Assembly: GCA_963514095.1 (NCBI GenBank)
Contig: OY741281.1
Coordinates: 10,141,819 to 10,205,818 of the forward strand
Source: Eutrigla gurnardus
Lineage: Eukaryota; Chordata; Actinopteri; Perciformes; Triglidae
DNA: 64,000 nucleotides
Direction of reading: 5' to 3'
The position numbers and the translations under genes are program-made. Positions 60,624 through 64,000 of the stretch are shown one piece after another (position 1 is the first letter of the stretch; each line of letters starts with the position of its first letter). Under the pieces are notes generated by a model. The model worked only from the letters and a program-made list of their open reading frames with translations, was not told the DNA's origin and did not search any database.

Positions 60624-63144
60624 TTAACATCTTGGTTCTCCTCTCATTGTAGAGCCTGAAAATGAGAAAACGATAAATAAAATCCCATTCAAAAATAGAC
60701 AACAGTCAGGTCAACGTAACGTGTTATATTAACCTCTCTCCCAGTGTAAAGGTGGCGGCTCATCATCGTTATCCTCATCTCTTGGCCTGTGGTATATCAC
60801 TTTCCTCTGAGTACTCATCTCTACACATGAGCAGAATAAATACCAGGGGCAACACAATGGAGAAAAAAGGCATTTTTAAGAATGACAATAAATCAATAGT
60901 GGAATTGAACCTTGTCGTTGTAGAGGGGTTGCTTGTCTCCTCCTGGTAGTCACATCACCATCTCCCCACCTGCCTTGGTCTGACATCATCAGATCGTCTC
61001 TGCAGAGTCCGTCTATGAAAGAGTTCACACATTCTGTACAGTTTTCCTACATGGTAAAATAAAATGCCAGCCAACACTGCACAGAAAAACATCCAGTCCA
61101 TATATACTTACCCTGACATGTCCTGCACTGCAGCTCACTACTAGCCATCTCTCCAGCCTCACCATCAGCTGGATCCTGCTTAGACACATCATGACTGTCC
61201 TCCTGGTTCACAGAATTGGAGGGATCTTTGTATTGACTTCTTTTAGACCAGGGTTTTGTTGCATGTCTCAGTGGGACTGAGTGGGGCTTCCTGGGTGCAG
61301 AATGTTTCCTCACAACTACTCTGACTGGCTGTTCACACCCTCTTCCATACCTGCTTTCCTCCTCAGAGTCTCCGGCTTCATCCTTGTACATCTTGTAGCT
61401 GTGAACTTTGCTCTTTCCGGCCCCTTTAGCGAGGCTTTTCCCACAGCAGACGCACATTGACCGTTTCGAAGCCGGCAGCCACGCTTCTTCGGCAGTTTTT
61501 GGAGAGCCGCTTACAACCTCTGCAAGCCTCCTGCCTGTATACACGTGTTTGGGGAAAAGATCTGCATCATCCAGATCTGTGGAGAACATTTCATCTCTGG
61601 AGGAAAGCTCATCCAGAGAAGGACTGAGAACACTCATCCGCTCATGGGTGGTCTGCATGGATAAAAAGTTGTAGTAGTAAGGAGCCGTAGGGGAGGAGAG
61701 ACGGCCGGCTCCAGCATCTCCAGGTGTCAAAACGCTCTCAAAAGGAAGCTTGAGGATCTGGTAGCTGGGATCAGCGTTCTCACGTTCCATCTTTGAGACT
61801 TTGTCGCTTCTTTTAGCATCTTTAAGCACTGGCTGACAGAAGGTAAAGGAAGAAGACTGATCCACTTTTGGCTTAAGGAGCTCATCAACGTCACATTTGG
61901 GAACACTTGCATCGGCCGCCGAGATATCTGGCTGGATATCTGGGACCTCTGGTTTCTCAAGAGGGAGGAAGTGTTCATCTGCATCCGACTGCTCCAGCTC
62001 AGGACAATCTTCATGAACAGAAGAGCTATCTAGAGGCAACACCTCTTCCAATCCTGCTGACCAGCAGCCCTGGGGGCTCAGGCCATCGATGCTCCTTAGG
62101 CTGGAATCCTCATCGTACACCGCCGTTGTGGAGTCACTGAAGGTCACAGCTGGAGACTCGGAATGGCTGTCATGAGGCGCTGAAGCCAGGACGTGACCCT
62201 GCCCTTCACTTTTCTTCTCTTCTACTGGAGAAAATATTCCTGAGGACTGTGAGGCAACACCCGAATCAAGTTCCCTCTCAGCACCCTGCAGCTCAGTAGC
62301 TCGGATTTTATCCAGGCATTCAATCAGTTTGGTTATGGCGTCACTGGGGTCAGTTTGGGCCCCTGAGCAAGCCATTTCTCGACGCCCGGGAGGCTGAGGC
62401 TGAGGGTGGTGATAATGCTGCTGCGGTGGCTGCTGGCGAGGCATGTCATTCCAGGTAGGAGCATGGAAGCGAGGCTCAAACATTCTCCTGTAATCCATTG
62501 GATATATCGGGGCATGTGGGAAAACGTACCCAGGATACTGCATGTACTGATACGGGTGCATGCAGGGACGGCTCATGTTAAAACCTGCAAATAAACATGA
62601 ATACACAGTGAGATTTCAGGCAACCAATAAAAAAGGTTGACAGTTACTCAAGTACTGTACAATTGAGGTAGCCTACTTGCACTAAAGTATTGCTACTTCC
62701 TTTCACATATCAGAGGCAAATATACCATTATTTTTTAGATGCTAAGCCATTATTTTTAAGATAGAAACTCGTTTAAATGATTTACAGGTTTTTTTGTCAC
62801 AGTGGCAGCTTCCATACACCTTCCACATTGCTGGGTCATTAAAACAAAACCAAAGTAGCTTGATACCTCCTGGCACACCATAGTGACTGTATGGGTTGTT
62901 CATCTGCCAGTGCTGGTAGTAGTAAGGTTGAGATGGTGGCTGGACATAGAAGAAAGGCCTGGGATGTTGAACTCTCTGTTGTCCGCTCCCAAATGTTTGT
63001 GATTGTTTGCTTCCATCTGCGAGGAGCAACGTGTATTAAACAGTTTAAAAACATCATTTACACAACTTTATATTTATTGAGGTTAATGCAAATTATTTAC
63101 GCGGCTTATGCAGCATTAATTATAAGGAAGTCCTTACCGTCCAT
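60624..63144 (-). CDS. buc: Bucky ball (Buc/Velo1), germ-plasm and Balbiani-body organiser
   Basis: Coding exons on the minus strand are 63144-63138, 63016-62867, 62584-61112, 61012-60911, 60820-60734 and 60655-60624. All introns are GT-AG, phase 1 and 78-282 bp, giving 617 codons including the stop. That is close to the length I know for zebrafish Buc (about 640). Residues 22-33 (RPFFYVQPPSQP) begin the BUVE motif, which continues through HPYQYMQYPGYVFPHAP (62-78) and MDYRR (82-86). This prion-like aromatic segment drives amyloid-like assembly of the Balbiani body, which gathers germ-plasm RNAs in oocytes and specifies germ cells and the vegetal pole. A Gln/Pro/His insert lies at 103-118 and AQTDPSD at 128-134. 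Cysteines at 430-433, 539 and 542 may bind zinc. The C-terminus has EMSTQRKVIYHRPRDE and ends with two RG dipeptides and Arg-Cys. The start ATG sits in GAGAGAAAATGG, a good context. Confidence 0.93.
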
Positions 63145-63260
63145 TTTCTCTCACGTGCTTGCTCAACCTTTCAGAAATAAAACAACGCTGCGGGATGAAG
63201 ACAACCAAATAAACATCCCCCGGCTTCGAAAAAAAAATAAGGCGAGTTTTACGGTCAAAT
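63145..63260 (-). promoter_or_regulatory. 5' UTR and proximal promoter of buc
   Basis: The first coding exon contributes only seven bases, so the transcript leader lies here. A CACGTG E-box is at 63152-63157, which could be within the leader. Oocyte-specific genes are often driven by FIGLA through E-boxes, but nothing here proves that. The transcription start was not determined. Confidence 0.35.
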
Positions 63261-63639
63261 ACAGTTTCAATAAACGAACAGAAGTAGAAACGCTTTCTTT
63301 CTCACGCCCACATGACGTTCTGCTTACAAAAGCCAAAGCAACTCCGCTAATTAGTCATAGGAAACACCTGCTGCAGCTGCTGCTGCTAATGCAAGCGACA
63401 AATTAGCATTGAGTTCGAGTAGTGCCTGGATAAAATTTAGCATTTGTGTCTACAAACAACAAAAACGTGTGTAACTCTCATATTAAATTAAAAAAAACTA
63501 CAGCAAACATCTCGAAACAGCGTGAGAAAAAAAAAATCACGATTTATATCAATAAAATGTTAACGTTAAAATAAATATATTATATTTTGTAAAGGACTTT
63601 TCATAAACATGTTTCTTTACTCCTCAGGTTGTGTTCCCA

Positions 63640-63950
63640 TCTGTCCAGCAGGGATCGCTGCTCCATTAACCAGGACAGACCGCTTAGCCCGGGCGCATGC
63701 GCAGTATCCTCAATTGGCCTCTGGTCTTTCAGGCGCTTATGATGCCCTGAAAGGTTGTCCGCTGCTCGGCGCTTCTGCACAACTGTTTAATGTCTAAATT
63801 CGGCTTGAGGAGCTTACTTGGCACTTTCTGCTGACGAGAAAAGCCATCGCGGCGGTTCAATGCGTGTGGACTCTGCCTACAGTCTCCGTAAGGACGCGTG
63901 GATGTTGATTGTTAGAATGGTTAACTTGAAAAGTGTCTAGCTTCATTTAT
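63640..63950 (+). promoter_or_regulatory. Probable divergent promoter with NRF1 site
   Basis: GCGCATGCGC at 63693-63702 is a perfect NRF1-type palindrome within a CpG-richer segment 550 bp upstream of the buc start. Plus-strand sequence ends a possible first exon at CAGTCTCC|GTAAGG (about 63892). Together these suggest a housekeeping-type gene on the plus strand just beyond the window, arranged head-to-head with buc. No coding part is visible. Confidence 0.45.
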
Positions 63951-64000
63951 TTAGCTCGTTTAGCAGTTAGCCTATTAGCTGTGTGCCTGTTAGCAAGCAT

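Overview
The window is nuclear DNA of a teleost fish, most likely a spiny-rayed (percomorph) species. The evidence is spliced genes with short GT-AG introns, many microsatellites, and fish-type repeats: a Tc1/mariner element, hAT and PIF/Harbinger MITEs, a tRNA-derived SINE, a LINE tail ending in GGAT units, and L1 remnants. Nothing prokaryotic, organellar or viral was seen.

The well-supported genes are a tandem pair on the minus strand at the right end. The upstream gene (63144 down to 60624, six coding exons, 616 codons before the stop) encodes a Bucky ball (Buc/Velo1) protein, the organiser of the oocyte Balbiani body and germ plasm. Directly downstream lies a diverged paralogue (58984 down to 55018, four coding exons, 836 codons). 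Both keep the Buc/Velo (BUVE) aromatic-proline motif, use phase-1 introns throughout, and end in Arg-Cys. All splice sites were placed by eye from GT/AG, phase and homology between the copies. The arrangement is a germ-plasm locus with a conserved copy and a fast-diverging copy.

Positions 1-54800 contain no coding exon I can defend. A CpG-rich block at 32810-33090 ends, on the minus strand, in a consensus splice donor and has no ATG. It looks like a non-coding first exon whose gene would run leftward, in which case much of 1-32800 could be intron. The rest is unique noncoding sequence with scattered repeats. The clearest mobile DNA is a young Tc1 copy (3041-4649) nested in an older terminal-inverted-repeat element (2435-4959), a 642-bp Harbinger MITE with TTA duplication (14488-15129), and a 461-bp hAT-like MITE with an 8-bp near-perfect duplication (23274-23734).

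At the extreme right, upstream of buc, a GC-richer segment with an NRF1-type palindrome and a possible plus-strand splice donor suggests a divergent promoter for a gene beyond the window.
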